Part shown: in pieces, positions 8,041-17,046 of the stretch
Position numbering within the stretch: the first letter of the stretch is position 1
Layout of the letters: the number at the start of each line of letters is the position of its first letter
Origin: Allomuricauda sp.
Lineage (GTDB): Bacteria; Bacteroidota; Bacteroidia; Flavobacteriales; Flavobacteriaceae
NCBI GenBank assembly: GCA_017795045.1
Contig: CP051244.1
Span: 140,782 to 195,828 of the forward strand
Direction: 5' to 3'
Length of the DNA stretch: 55,047 nucleotides
Notes under the pieces: model-generated
Database searches by the model: none
What the model saw: the letters and a program-made list of their open reading frames with translations, nothing else
Told to the model about the DNA's origin: nothing
Made by a program: the position numbers and the translations under genes

Positions 8041-9120
8041 ATGATTGAAAGGATACTCAGCAGTCAGAACAGAATAACCTACCACGTGCTTTTTTGGTTG
8101 GGCTACATCTTGTTCTACACTGTTCTGTGGGGGAGTTATGAGGATAATTATTGGGACCAGTTTCTACAATTGCTGTTTTTACTGCCTTGGAAAATCATCC
8201 CTACCTACATTACCCTCTACTATTTGATGCCTAAGTACCTGTATCCCAAAAAAATGGTACAGTACATTGTGTTGTCCATAATTTTGGCACTGAGTATGGC
8301 ACTGATAGACCGCTACATGAATTGGAGATACCTCTACCACTGGTTCTATCCGGAAGAGGAACATTGGAAAACCCCGGTCCTGTACCTTCCCAAGGTATTG
8401 AATTCCCTTATTGCCGTTTATACTCCCGTGTTTGTGGCCATGGCCATCAAATTACAACGGTTTTTCTATCAAAAGGAACAAATCAATAAAGCCTTGGAAA
8501 AGGAAAAAATGGAAACTGAGCTCAAATTTCTAAAGGCACAGATACATCCCCATTTTCTTTTTAACACCCTCAACAGTATTTATTCGCTCTCCTTGGAGAA
8601 ATCCTCGAAAACCCCGGATGCTGTTCTTGGCCTATCCAAATTCTTGGATTATATGCTGTACGAATGCAATGACCGCTTCATCACCGTGGAAAAAGAATGG
8701 GAAGAACTGATGAACCTTGTGGCCTTGGAGCAATTGCGCTATGGAGATAAGCTTACCATTTCCACCCAGATAGAAAATGATAGCAGCGAGACGTTCATCC
8801 CTCCCCTTTTGTTGCTTCCCTTTGTTGAAAATGCCTTTAAGCATGGGGCCGACACCCTTCTTGATGACTCTTATATTAGTATCGATCTAAAACTGAAGAA
8901 CCAGCAGCTCCACTTTGTAGTGGAAAACAGTAAATCTTCCACTCAGGAAACCACTGGACTGGACACAGACAAGAACATAGGACTGAAAAATGTAAAAAGG
9001 CGGTTGATGCTCTTCTTTCCGGAGAAACATCAGTTGGACATTCAAGAAGAACCTGACCGTTTTTTGGTAAGTTTGGAAATCGACCTAAGTGACATTAATT
9101 CGCAGACCACCTATGGATAG
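8041..9120 (+). CDS. LytS/YehU-type membrane sensor histidine kinase
   Basis: The 359-aa protein has four predicted membrane segments in its first 140 residues, a short coiled linker (KEQINKALEKEKMETELKFL), then the His_kinase domain with the phospho-acceptor in QIHPHFLFNTLNSIYSL. The C-terminal ATPase has an N-box (LLPFVENAFKHG) and a G-box (NIGLKNVKRRL). It should autophosphorylate and hand the phosphate to the LytTR regulator that overlaps its last 8 nt. ATG 8041 is preferred over an upstream in-frame TTG at 8020 because GGAGGG precedes it. No periplasmic sensor domain is visible, so the signal is probably sensed in the membrane. Confidence 0.9.
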   Translation: MIERILSSQNRITYHVLFWLGYILFYTVLWGSYEDNYWDQFLQLLFLLPWKIIPTYITLYYLMPKYLYPKKMVQYIVLSIILALSMALIDRYMNWRYLYHWFYPEEEHWKTPVLYLPKVLNSLIAVYTPVFVAMAIKLQRFFYQKEQINKALEKEKMETELKFLKAQIHPHFLFNTLNSIYSLSLEKSSKTPDAVLGLSKFLDYMLYECNDRFITVEKEWEELMNLVALEQLRYGDKLTISTQIENDSSETFIPPLLLLPFVENAFKHGADTLLDDSYISIDLKLKNQQLHFVVENSKSSTQETTGLDTDKNIGLKNVKRRLMLFFPEKHQLDIQEEPDRFLVSLEIDLSDINSQTTYG

Positions 9121-9859
9121 AAAAATCAGGTGTATTATAGTGGATGATGAGCCCCTGGCCCGAAAAGTTCTGGTGAAACACACCGAGCAGATTGACCAAT
9201 TGGAGGTAGTGGCGGTATGCGCCAACGCGGTCGATGCATTTTGCCATCTTCAAAAAGGGAATATTGACTTGGTCTTTTTGGATATTAAAATGCCCAAAAT
9301 CAACGGATTAGAGCTTTTGGAATCCCTCAACCCTGTCCCGTTGGTCGTCTTCACTACCGCCTATCGTGAATTTGCCATCAAAGCTTTTGAACTGGATGCC
9401 ATTGATTATCTCCTAAAACCCATTTCCATGGGCCGGTTTATGAAAACCATAGCCAAGGCCAATAAATACTTGTCCGGGCAGTCCATTTCCACAACAGAAC
9501 AACCGCCAAAAGCCGTTTCTGAAACAAGTTCTTCCACTGAACCGGAGCCGTTGTACATCAAGGCCCAACGTAAGATCATAAAATTGGACCTGTCCCATAT
9601 CACCTATTTGGAGAGTCTGAACGACAAGGTCATCATCCATACCTTGGACAATGAGATTACCACTTCGCAAAGGATTGGCCATCTTTCCGAAAAACTGCCC
9701 AAGGAACGTTTCATCAGGATACACCGTTCTTTTATGATTGCCGTGGACAAAGTATCTGCCTTCAATAGCATCATGGTGGAGATTAATGGAAAGGAACTCC
9801 CCATCGGAAGAAATTACCGATCGCACGTTTTGGACATCCTTCAAAATACATCCGATTAG
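9113..9859 (+). CDS. LytTR-family response regulator
   Basis: This 248-aa regulator has a receiver domain (residues 1-120) with the acidic pair in IIVDDEPLA, the phospho-acceptor Asp in LVFLDIKMP, and the conserved Thr/Lys in FTTAYREFAIKAFELDAIDYLLKPI. A low-complexity Ser/Thr/Glu linker (about 128-152) follows. The LytTR DNA-binding domain (about 153-245) contains KLDLSHITYLESLNDKVIIHT and RFIRIHRSFMIAVDKV. The ATG overlaps the kinase stop (ATGGATAG), so translation is coupled. Family members bind pairs of direct repeats with about 21-bp periodicity. Its target is unknown; the adjacent DUF5916 gene is one option. Confidence 0.93.
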   Translation: MDRKIRCIIVDDEPLARKVLVKHTEQIDQLEVVAVCANAVDAFCHLQKGNIDLVFLDIKMPKINGLELLESLNPVPLVVFTTAYREFAIKAFELDAIDYLLKPISMGRFMKTIAKANKYLSGQSISTTEQPPKAVSETSSSTEPEPLYIKAQRKIIKLDLSHITYLESLNDKVIIHTLDNEITTSQRIGHLSEKLPKERFIRIHRSFMIAVDKVSAFNSIMVEINGKELPIGRNYRSHVLDILQNTSD

Positions 9860-10070
9860 AAAGCTTTTTCTAGGTCAACGCTGTTAAGCATTCCTTAAAT
9901 CGCGGGTCAAGGTTCCCAAAATACTGTTTTCGACCCATTACATTACGTTTTCGGCATCAAACGCTCTCTCAACGACATTTACGGACTATGCCAAGGCATT
10001 CCCCAACATCTCTTGATATTGATGTTACCAATACTGTTCTTTGGAGCCATCATCAAAAAACGAGCAGTTC

Positions 10071-12287
10071 ATGAAAAGATTCTGGGCCGCGTCCTTATTA
10101 GCATTGGTCCCACTTGTAACCGTATCCCAAAATGGGGGTGGCAATACAAGGGCTTTGTTCAAGTATCAAATCCGAAAAACCACAGAGCCTATTGTACTGG
10201 ACGGAACCATTGGGGAAAAAGAGTGGGAGCCACATCAACTAGCAACCAATTTCTTCAATCATTGGCCCAATGACGAGGGACAGGCCCAGAATCAAACTGA
10301 AGTACGGATGACGTATGACCATGAAAATGTCTACATCATGGCCAAATGCTATGATACAGGCAAGCGTATTGTGCAATCGCTGGTACGCGACAATGACGAT
10401 GATTATTGGGGGAGCGATAATTTTTCAGTGGTCCTGGACCCCGTAAACACCAAACAAAGCGGATGGCTGTTCGGGGTTACCGCCGGAGGGTCGGAGCTGG
10501 AGGGCAGTTTGGTCATTGAAGATGGACAAACTTGGATGTCCCCAAATTGGGACAACAAATGGTCTTCCAAAACCACACAATACCCCGACTACTGGGTGGC
10601 AGAAATAGCCATTCCCCTGAAAACCTTGCGCTACAACCCCAACCAACGGGATTGGGGCATTAATTTTATACGTGGGGACAAACAGAACAACGCCTATACC
10701 ACTTGGACCCAGTTCCCGGTAAACTTCAATGGCGTAAGTATCAACTATATGGGAACCTTGGAATGGGACCAAAGTCCTGAAAAGGCCAAGGGAACCTTTA
10801 TCTTGAACCCCTATGTTACGAGTTCCTCGATTCGCGACTTTGAGGACAGCGAACAGCAAGAGGCCGAGTTGAACAACGATTTAGGGGGGGAGGTAAAAGT
10901 GGCCTTGACCAGTAGTTTGAACCTAGACCTTACCCTATTCCCTGATTTTTCCAATGCCGATGTGGACCAGCAGGTGACCAACATTACACGCTTTGATATT
11001 TTTTTACCGGAGCAGCGCAATTTCTTTCTGGAGAACAATGACATTTTCTCCAATTTTGGCACATACGATATTAAACCCTTCTTTTCCCGAAGAATCGGTA
11101 TCATGGAAGGCGAAGCCATTCCCATTGATTTTGGAGGCAGGCTAACCGGGAACATCACCCAGAACCTACGGGTTGGGGTCATGAACGTGCAGACCCGACG
11201 TACCGATGAATTTGCGGCACAGAACTACAGTGTCGCAGCTTTTCAGCAGAAAGTATTGCAGCGTTCCGCCATCAAGGCATTGTTCATCAACAGGCAGGCC
11301 ACCAGTGCCACTTCGGAGATGGAGTATTCCAGAAATGCAGGGTTGGAGTTCAGTTATATTTCCGAAAGTGGTAAGCTCAACAACACCTTCATGTACCATA
11401 CTTCCCTGACCCCAGAAAACTTGGAGGACACCCATTTTTATGGTTTTACCGGAAATTACCTGACCAAACGGTTCAGAACAGGATGGTTACTCAACGTAGT
11501 GGGTAAAAATTATATCACGGAACTTGGGGTGAACCCCCGTTTGGAAAATTACAATGCCCTTACCGAAGAAACCATAAGGTTGGGATATACCTTGTTCAAT
11601 CCTTGGGTGCGCTATCTTTTCTTTCCTGAAGGGGAGAATAGCAAATTAAACTATCATGGACTACGGACCTGGAACAATCTCTATCTCAATTCCGATGGCA
11701 GTTTTAATGAGCTCGAGAACAATCTTGCCTACGATTTTGAATATCGGAATACCGCCAAACTCAACTTGATCGGTCGATATCAGAAAGTGGATTTGCTCTT
11801 CCCCACCGAATTGATCGGGGATGAATTCACTCCTATTCCCATAGGCAATTATTCCTTTTCCAGATTTGATGTGCAGTACAGCTCCGATGTTCGAAAAACC
11901 ATCGTATGGAACACCAATGTGGGGTATGGCCAATTCTTTAATGGCACCCGCCTAGGGGCCATGCTACAGGGTTCGTTACGGTTTAGGCCTTGGGGCACCT
12001 TTGGTCTTACCTATGACTACAACGACATCCGTTTGGCCGAAGGATATGGGGAAAAGAACCTACATCTGGCCCGATTCAATGGAAACATAAGTTTCTCCAA
12101 CAAGCTTTTCCTCACCAATGTGGTCCAGTACAACTCCCGCGACAATAACTTCAGTGTATTTTCACGATTGCAGTGGCGCTACAGTCCCATGTCCGATATA
12201 TTCCTGATATACAACGAGAACCATGACACCGAAGGTTTGGGCATCAAAAACAGGTCCATGGTACTCAAGGTCACCTATTGGCTATAG
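10071..12287 (+). CDS. DUF5916 outer-membrane protein with CBM9-like domain
   Basis: The protein has 738 aa after choosing the ATG that begins MKRFWAASLLALVPLVTVSQ, a clear Sec signal peptide. Residues about 30-220 form a family-9-like carbohydrate-binding domain (EPIVLDGTIGEKEWE, VRMTYDHENVYIMAKCYD, SDNFSVVLDP, WVAEIAIPLKTLRY). The rest is the DUF5916 region, rich in alternating aromatic strands and ending in LKVTYWL, a beta-barrel-like C-terminus. Such proteins are outer-membrane linked and of uncertain function; membrane-anchored binding of a polymer or glycan is a reasonable guess. It stands alone after the two-component pair, with a 211-nt gap that shows no convincing promoter. Confidence 0.85.
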   Translation: MKRFWAASLLALVPLVTVSQNGGGNTRALFKYQIRKTTEPIVLDGTIGEKEWEPHQLATNFFNHWPNDEGQAQNQTEVRMTYDHENVYIMAKCYDTGKRIVQSLVRDNDDDYWGSDNFSVVLDPVNTKQSGWLFGVTAGGSELEGSLVIEDGQTWMSPNWDNKWSSKTTQYPDYWVAEIAIPLKTLRYNPNQRDWGINFIRGDKQNNAYTTWTQFPVNFNGVSINYMGTLEWDQSPEKAKGTFILNPYVTSSSIRDFEDSEQQEAELNNDLGGEVKVALTSSLNLDLTLFPDFSNADVDQQVTNITRFDIFLPEQRNFFLENNDIFSNFGTYDIKPFFSRRIGIMEGEAIPIDFGGRLTGNITQNLRVGVMNVQTRRTDEFAAQNYSVAAFQQKVLQRSAIKALFINRQATSATSEMEYSRNAGLEFSYISESGKLNNTFMYHTSLTPENLEDTHFYGFTGNYLTKRFRTGWLLNVVGKNYITELGVNPRLENYNALTEETIRLGYTLFNPWVRYLFFPEGENSKLNYHGLRTWNNLYLNSDGSFNELENNLAYDFEYRNTAKLNLIGRYQKVDLLFPTELIGDEFTPIPIGNYSFSRFDVQYSSDVRKTIVWNTNVGYGQFFNGTRLGAMLQGSLRFRPWGTFGLTYDYNDIRLAEGYGEKNLHLARFNGNISFSNKLFLTNVVQYNSRDNNFSVFSRLQWRYSPMSDIFLIYNENHDTEGLGIKNRSMVLKVTYWL

Positions 12288-12326
12288 CAAATGAGTGTTT
12301 GATCCCATAAAGCCAGATCATTTGCT

Positions 12327-12334
12327 TATTTTTG
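12327..12334 (+). promoter_or_regulatory. Candidate -7 element of rpe-ypdA
   Basis: TATTTTTG matches TAnnTTTG, 20 nt before the rpe ATG. The nearest TTG lies 25 nt upstream, slightly beyond the usual spacing, so the promoter is plausible rather than certain. Confidence 0.35.
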
Positions 12335-12354
12335 TATCAGCTTTTAACGATCAA

Positions 12355-13014
12355 ATGCAGAAAAAATTAGTTGCTCCCTCCCTATTGGCATCGGATTTTG
12401 CCAATCTACAACGCGATATTGAAATGGTGAACCAAAGTGATGCCGATTGGTTTCACTTGGATATCATGGACGGTGTGTTCGTTCCCAATATTTCATTTGG
12501 AATGCCCGTGGTACAGGCCATGGCCAAACATGCCCAAAAACCTTTGGATGTACACCTGATGATCGTTGACCCCGATCGCTACATCAAAACCTTTGCGAAA
12601 CTGGGAGTACATCATTTGACCGTACACTACGAGGCTTGTCCCCATCTGCACAGAACCCTTCAGGCTATAAAATCCGAGGGTATGAAAGCTGGTGTGGCCT
12701 TAAATCCGCATACACCCGTAAGTTTACTGGAGGATATCATCCAAGATATCGACATTGTGATTGTGATGAGCGTGAACCCCGGTTTTGGTGGGCAGAGCTT
12801 TATCGAGAATACCTATCAGAAGGTAAAAGACCTGAAGGCACTCATTGAACGAAAAAAATCCAATGCCCTTATCGAGATTGATGGGGGTGTGAACGATGCC
12901 AATGCCAAAAAACTGGTGGATGCTGGAGCAGACATTTTGGTGGCGGGCAGCTTTGTCTTTAAAAGTGATAATCCCACCCAAACCATCAAGGGATTGAAAG
13001 AAAAAATTGCATAA
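12355..13014 (+). CDS. rpe: Ribulose-phosphate 3-epimerase
   Basis: This enzyme interconverts ribulose 5-phosphate and xylulose 5-phosphate in the non-oxidative pentose phosphate pathway; it is a cytosolic TIM barrel. The 219-aa length is typical. Family motifs are all present: APSLLASDF, the metal/catalytic HLDIMDGVFVPN with catalytic Asp, DVHLMI, MSVNPGFGGQSF, and the phosphate-binding IDGGVN and AGSFVF. ATG 12355 (MQKKLVAPS) is chosen over a longer frame starting at 12295, because the family normally begins here and a -7 element lies just upstream. The stop codon overlaps the next start (TAATG), so the downstream flavoprotein is translationally coupled. Confidence 0.96.
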   Translation: MQKKLVAPSLLASDFANLQRDIEMVNQSDADWFHLDIMDGVFVPNISFGMPVVQAMAKHAQKPLDVHLMIVDPDRYIKTFAKLGVHHLTVHYEACPHLHRTLQAIKSEGMKAGVALNPHTPVSLLEDIIQDIDIVIVMSVNPGFGGQSFIENTYQKVKDLKALIERKKSNALIEIDGGVNDANAKKLVDAGADILVAGSFVFKSDNPTQTIKGLKEKIA

Positions 13015-13991
13015 TGCAGGATTTTGATGTTGTCATAATTGGAGGCGGTCCCATTGGCATAGCCTGTGGGCTTGAGGCCAAAAAGCAAGGACTCACCTAT
13101 GTGATCATTGAAAAAGGGCCCATTGTAAATTCCCTGTTCAACTATCCAATAAACATGCAGTTTTTTTCCTCATCGGAGAAACTGGAAATAGACGACATCC
13201 CTTTCATCAGCAAAGAAGCCAAGCCCAAACGCAATGAAGCCTTGGAGTACTACCGAAGAATTGTGACCTCCAACCAACTCAATATCCATCTTTTTGAAAA
13301 AGTATTGGATGCGGAGCAAAAGGCAGCTTCCTTCAACATAAAAACAGACAAGGATACCTATAAGGCCAAGAATGTCATTGTGGCCACTGGTTTTTACGAC
13401 CTACCCAACAAAATCCATGTTCCGGGAGAGGATTTACCCAAAGTTTCCCACTATTATAAGGATCCCCATTTTTATGCCAGTCAAAAATTGGCCGTGGTGG
13501 GAGCCAGCAATTCCGCCATTGATGCCGCCTTGGAATGCTGGCGTAAAGGGGCCGAAGTTACCCTGATCATTCGTGGTCCCGAAGTGGGGCAACGGGTAAA
13601 ATATTGGGTCCGTCCCGATATCGTCAATCGCATTGAGGAAGGCAGCATAAAAGCCTATTATAACGCCACGGTTAAAGAAATCACGGAAAGTGAAATTGTT
13701 GTAAACACCCCCCAAGGCGAAGTTACCTTGGCCAATGATTTTGTGCTGGCCCTGACCGGATACATGCCCAATTTTGATTTTTTGGAAAAACTGGGTATCC
13801 AACTTTCCGAAGATGGCAAAAGGCTACCTACCTACGACCCAGAAACCATGGAGACCAATGTACCCGGGTTGTTTTTGGCCGGTGTGATCTGTGGTGGTAT
13901 GGAAACCCACAAATGGTTTATTGAAAATTCCCGTATCCATGCCCCCATCATCATGAAGGCCATCAAGCAAAAAAATGGCCTTGGAAGATAA
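13014..13991 (+). CDS. ypdA: YpdA-type bacillithiol disulfide reductase
   Basis: This 325-aa FAD/NADPH flavoprotein resembles thioredoxin reductase but lacks a CxxC redox pair. It starts with the FAD dinucleotide-binding motif DVVIIGGGPIGIACG (residues 5-19). It has VIVATGFYDLPNKIHVPGE in the middle, a second Rossmann motif AVVGASNSAIDAALE (about 160-175) for NADPH, and ALTGYMPNFDFLE and FLAGVICGG near the C-terminus. YpdA family members reduce bacillithiol disulfide or regenerate thiols. Its ATG overlaps the rpe stop by one base; pairing with a pentose-phosphate gene makes sense for NADPH supply. A DinB-family gene about 2.6 kb downstream may belong to the same thiol chemistry. Confidence 0.85.
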   Translation: MQDFDVVIIGGGPIGIACGLEAKKQGLTYVIIEKGPIVNSLFNYPINMQFFSSSEKLEIDDIPFISKEAKPKRNEALEYYRRIVTSNQLNIHLFEKVLDAEQKAASFNIKTDKDTYKAKNVIVATGFYDLPNKIHVPGEDLPKVSHYYKDPHFYASQKLAVVGASNSAIDAALECWRKGAEVTLIIRGPEVGQRVKYWVRPDIVNRIEEGSIKAYYNATVKEITESEIVVNTPQGEVTLANDFVLALTGYMPNFDFLEKLGIQLSEDGKRLPTYDPETMETNVPGLFLAGVICGGMETHKWFIENSRIHAPIIMKAIKQKNGLGR

Positions 13992-14045
13992 GGCATCCTA
14001 AAACGTCCAAAATTTTGTATTTTCAGGGAACACACTCGGGTACCC

Positions 14046-14795
14046 ATGAAAACCATCGAACAGTTCCATTTAGCAGCACAGTATCTTGCCATGGCCGGCA
14101 AAAGTTTCTTGCCTCACATGAAGGATGACAGCCATACGAATTTAGGTTTTTCCATAACCGACCAAAGCTTGCTCACTTGGCCCTTGGATGAATCGGGCAT
14201 ACAATTGGGATTGAATTACAGCACCTTTTCCCTTGACTGGAAATCCGACACCGTCCATTCGCTTTCCCTAAAGGGAAAGACCCATGGTGAAGTAGTGGAA
14301 TGGATTTCCAAAATGGCAAAAATGTCAGGTCTTATGAAACCGTATCGGTTCGACCTTCATTACAGCTTGCCCTATACCATGGCAAATGACCAGGTATTTG
14401 AACTTTCCGATAGTAGTGAAGTTCAGGAACTCATTCGCTTGCGAAGTTTGGCCCAAAATGTACTTACCACTTTCTTGAAGGATGAAAATTTGAAATCTGA
14501 AGTGCGTGTATGGCCCCATCATTTTGATACGGGTGCTTTTGCACACTTGCACAACGGCTCTGGAAAATCTGTGGGATTGGGTCTGGCCATTCCGGATGAG
14601 ATGGTAAACGACTTCTACTTTTACATCAGTGGTTACCGCGGCAATACCCAATTGCGGACGTGGGCCTTTAAGCCGCTTTCCCAAGGCAAATGGAAAAACA
14701 ACGGATTCAAGGGTGGCGTTTTGCCCGCTTCCGATATAACGGAAGCAACGACATCTGCTTTTTTTAGGCAAGCCTTGGAGGCATATAAGTCCTAA
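14046..14795 (+). CDS. Conserved hypothetical protein
   Basis: The 249-aa protein is soluble, with no signal peptide or membrane segment. I do not recognise the family with confidence. Visible landmarks are WPLDESGIQLGLNYSTFSLDW near residue 40, EVRVWPHHFDTGAFAHL near 155, a glycine-rich GSGKSVGLGLAIPDE, and an aromatic stretch NDFYFYISGY. The conserved-looking WPHHFD segment could bind a metal or sit in a pocket. The gene ends 3 nt before the stop codon of the ATP-grasp gene on the other strand, with no terminator between them. It is probably read from its own promoter or through from ypdA, 54 nt upstream. Confidence 0.8.
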   Translation: MKTIEQFHLAAQYLAMAGKSFLPHMKDDSHTNLGFSITDQSLLTWPLDESGIQLGLNYSTFSLDWKSDTVHSLSLKGKTHGEVVEWISKMAKMSGLMKPYRFDLHYSLPYTMANDQVFELSDSSEVQELIRLRSLAQNVLTTFLKDENLKSEVRVWPHHFDTGAFAHLHNGSGKSVGLGLAIPDEMVNDFYFYISGYRGNTQLRTWAFKPLSQGKWKNNGFKGGVLPASDITEATTSAFFRQALEAYKS

Positions 14796-14798
14796 ATC

Positions 14799-15848
14799 TT
14801 ATAATGATATCACCTTTAACTTTGACTCCAAAGCCTCATGGGCCTTGAGCATGGCCCTACCATCCTTGAAGCTTAAATAGGAATGTCCTTTTTTGTGATT
14901 GAGGATACTCACTTGGTTCATATAGCCCCAATGTTTGGTGATTTCGCGCCATGCGAAAAACAGGGAATGCTTGGGATCGTAGATGTGTGTGGCCTCTCCC
15001 CCTGCCCCATTGATTTCGATCACACTAAAGTTTTTCCCTTGGCAAAGTTCCTCAAAAGAGTGGTACAGTACATCCAACCGACCATAGTGAAACTCTTTCA
15101 TCTGGGAGCATATTCCATTAATGACACTTTCCAAACCATCATTCAGTTTGTGGGTAATATCCACAAATTTTGCGCCCCGCGTATGGCTTCCGTAGGGCAC
15201 CAAAATAAATTCCTCGCCTTCCTTTAGTACTGTCTTTAATGTCTCACCGAACTTCTTCTCCAACGCCTTTAGCTGCAAATGGCTCCGATATTCTTTTTTA
15301 ATCAGCTCTTCAATCGTATGGGTTCCATTTCCAATGACGGAAAGAAACTCTTTGGACACAATGCCCGTGACCCTACCCTTTTCAGCTCCCGGGATACGCA
15401 CGTAAAAAATGCCCACTTCCTTGGTATAGGGAATGAGTTCCTGCACCAAAAAATGGGACGGGGTACGTTTAAGATAGTTTTTAAATTCGTCCTTATTGTG
15501 AATTTTATCCACCCCAAAGGCCTTCATCCCAATATCTGGTTTGGCAATGAAAGGAAAACCAATATCTGCTGCCAAAATCTTTTCCAAAGCCGATTTGGAA
15601 GATTCATTTTCACCAATGAACACGGTTTTGGGGATACACTGTTGGGGAATCATCTTGTAGATCTCCATTTTGGATTCCATGGCCATACCTCCGTTCTTCA
15701 TGGCCGGGTTTGCGGCATTGAAAAAGAAAAAGGAACGTGCCTTGATGGAATAATACAGCCAAACCGGAAACAATGGATAGTAAATGGCCCAGAGTGGCCA
15801 GTACTCCCAATGGGTAAGTTTGTGCCATTTCAGTTTTAAGCTGCTCAT
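14799..15848 (-). CDS. ATP-grasp ligase (D-Ala-D-Ala ligase-like)
   Basis: The 349-aa protein has an N-terminal aromatic/hydrophobic segment (WPLWAIYYPLFPVWLYYSI, about 16-36) that may associate with the membrane. An ATP-grasp domain follows: FIAKPDIGMKAFGVDKI is the ATP-binding Lys region, FLVQELIPYTKEVGIFY the adenine-binding strand, and GRLDVLYHS...FSVIEINGAGGEATHIYDP the metal-binding acid/Asn motif. Such enzymes ligate a carboxylate to an amine or thiol using ATP; the substrate cannot be read from sequence. It is the last gene of a four-gene minus-strand operon and overlaps the NRDE gene by 4 nt (ATGA). Annotation pipelines often call this type D-alanine--D-alanine ligase, but it is unlikely to be the cell-wall Ddl. 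Confidence 0.85.
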   Translation of the reverse strand: MSSLKLKWHKLTHWEYWPLWAIYYPLFPVWLYYSIKARSFFFFNAANPAMKNGGMAMESKMEIYKMIPQQCIPKTVFIGENESSKSALEKILAADIGFPFIAKPDIGMKAFGVDKIHNKDEFKNYLKRTPSHFLVQELIPYTKEVGIFYVRIPGAEKGRVTGIVSKEFLSVIGNGTHTIEELIKKEYRSHLQLKALEKKFGETLKTVLKEGEEFILVPYGSHTRGAKFVDITHKLNDGLESVINGICSQMKEFHYGRLDVLYHSFEELCQGKNFSVIEINGAGGEATHIYDPKHSLFFAWREITKHWGYMNQVSILNHKKGHSYLSFKDGRAMLKAHEALESKLKVISL

Positions 15849-16567
15849 TTTACAGGTACAATGGATGTAGTTGAAAAGGGCATTTCAAAGGTTTTGCCCT
15901 CAATAAGATCAAAATGTCGCAGTAACATCCCTTCTTGATTAATCACAGCTTGGGTAACGCTGAAGGTTTTAAGTCCGGTTTCACGATCAATGATAAAACC
16001 GTTTTCAAAATCCTCATGATTGTTGGAATGGAAATCTACCACATCGGAGGCTTCAATGTGATCTTGCTTCTTTAAAAAATCATCGAACATTTTGGCCCTT
16101 CGGGCAATCACCTCATCACTGTACAGGGTCGCCGAAGACCAAATATGGTTTTTAGACGTGTCCAATGGCCTAAAATACTTTTGACTGCCATCCCAGCGAA
16201 ATTCCAATAGATTTCCATTGAGCAACACCAAGGTAAAGGGTTCTATCTGGTGCAAATCCATTTTTTGCAACTGCAGTTCGGGTTCCATGGAAGCCATGAC
16301 ATCCAATACTATCAACCCCCTGCTCTTGGCATAGGGTCCTTGGGACTGATGCCGGACAAAGGCACCATTCAACAAAACGCCCACATGGCCCAGTTCATTG
16401 AGGGCAAACCAGGTACCCCCAGCCTTGGGGTCTTTGGGAAACAACACCTTGACCGAACCAATCGTCTCCTCTCTCGGCTCAAAAGCCAAGGGGCGCGACA
16501 CATGCTCATCCCGGTTGGAGGTCATAAAATATTTTCCCTTCTTGGAAATGAAGCTTACTGTGCACAT
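15845..16567 (-). CDS. NRDE (TANGO2-like) family protein
   Basis: The 240-aa protein begins MCTVSFISKKGKYFMTSNRDEHVSRPL, with the hallmark N-terminal Cys2 and the NRDE motif at about residues 18-21. KAGGTWFALNELGHVGVLLNG follows, typical of the TANGO2/NRDE family. The fold resembles N-terminal nucleophile hydrolases, and Cys2 could act as nucleophile after Met removal, although the reaction is unsettled. It overlaps the DinB gene upstream by 13 nt and the ATP-grasp gene downstream by 4 nt, so the three are translated as a unit. Confidence 0.9.
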   Translation of the reverse strand: MCTVSFISKKGKYFMTSNRDEHVSRPLAFEPREETIGSVKVLFPKDPKAGGTWFALNELGHVGVLLNGAFVRHQSQGPYAKSRGLIVLDVMASMEPELQLQKMDLHQIEPFTLVLLNGNLLEFRWDGSQKYFRPLDTSKNHIWSSATLYSDEVIARRAKMFDDFLKKQDHIEASDVVDFHSNNHEDFENGFIIDRETGLKTFSVTQAVINQEGMLLRHFDLIEGKTFEMPFSTTSIVPVK

Positions 16568-17046
16568 GCCTGTCTATGTTGTATGGTGGAAGGAGCCACA
16601 CCGAACGATTCCGGTAGCTCCATTTGGGTAAAATGCTGTATGCCCACCTTAATGAGCGCATGATGATGGATGGTATGTTCCAAATTGTACATAACCTCCC
16701 TAAAATAATTGGAATCCAAACAGGTTTCTGCCCCACATAATTCATAAGTGACCTTGATGGGTTTATTGGGACGTTCCAAGTGGGCTTGAATAAATTCCAA
16801 CTGTGTCAGGGCATAGGACAACTCTAATTCAATCCGTTGATTTCGTTCCCTGCGATCATAGGAAACATCGGCCTGATCATATCCCTTCAGCAGACATAAA
16901 TAAAGTTCAATAATATGTCTGGTATGCTGACCAATGGTTGAGTTGGAAAGAACAGTGCATAATTTGGAGTAGCATTCCTCGGGGATTTGCTGGAGGATTT
17001 GCTTGAACTGCTCAATGGTGTCCACAGAAGATTTGAACATACTCAT
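16555..17046 (-). CDS. DinB-family protein (putative thiol S-transferase)
   Basis: The 163-aa protein has a four-helix DinB fold. The metal-binding histidines of the family are visible in GQHTRHIIELY (H41, H44) and EHTIHHHALIKVG (H124 and H127-H129). DinB/YfiT proteins include bacillithiol and mycothiol S-transferases, which conjugate low-molecular-weight thiols to electrophiles. A YpdA-type disulfide reductase encoded about 2.6 kb away supports, but does not prove, that role. The start overlaps the LysE stop by 4 nt and the end overlaps the NRDE gene by 13 nt. No signal peptide is present, so it should be cytosolic. Confidence 0.88.
   Translation of the reverse strand: MSMFKSSVDTIEQFKQILQQIPEECYSKLCTVLSNSTIGQHTRHIIELYLCLLKGYDQADVSYDRRERNQRIELELSYALTQLEFIQAHLERPNKPIKVTYELCGAETCLDSNYFREVMYNLEHTIHHHALIKVGIQHFTQMELPESFGVAPSTIQHRQACAQ

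Noticed and set aside
7833..8048. 71-codon open frame between the sigma factor and kinase genes
   Set aside because: It runs through the intrinsic terminator at 7843-7870 and into the kinase start, and its product looks like random hydrophobic sequence.
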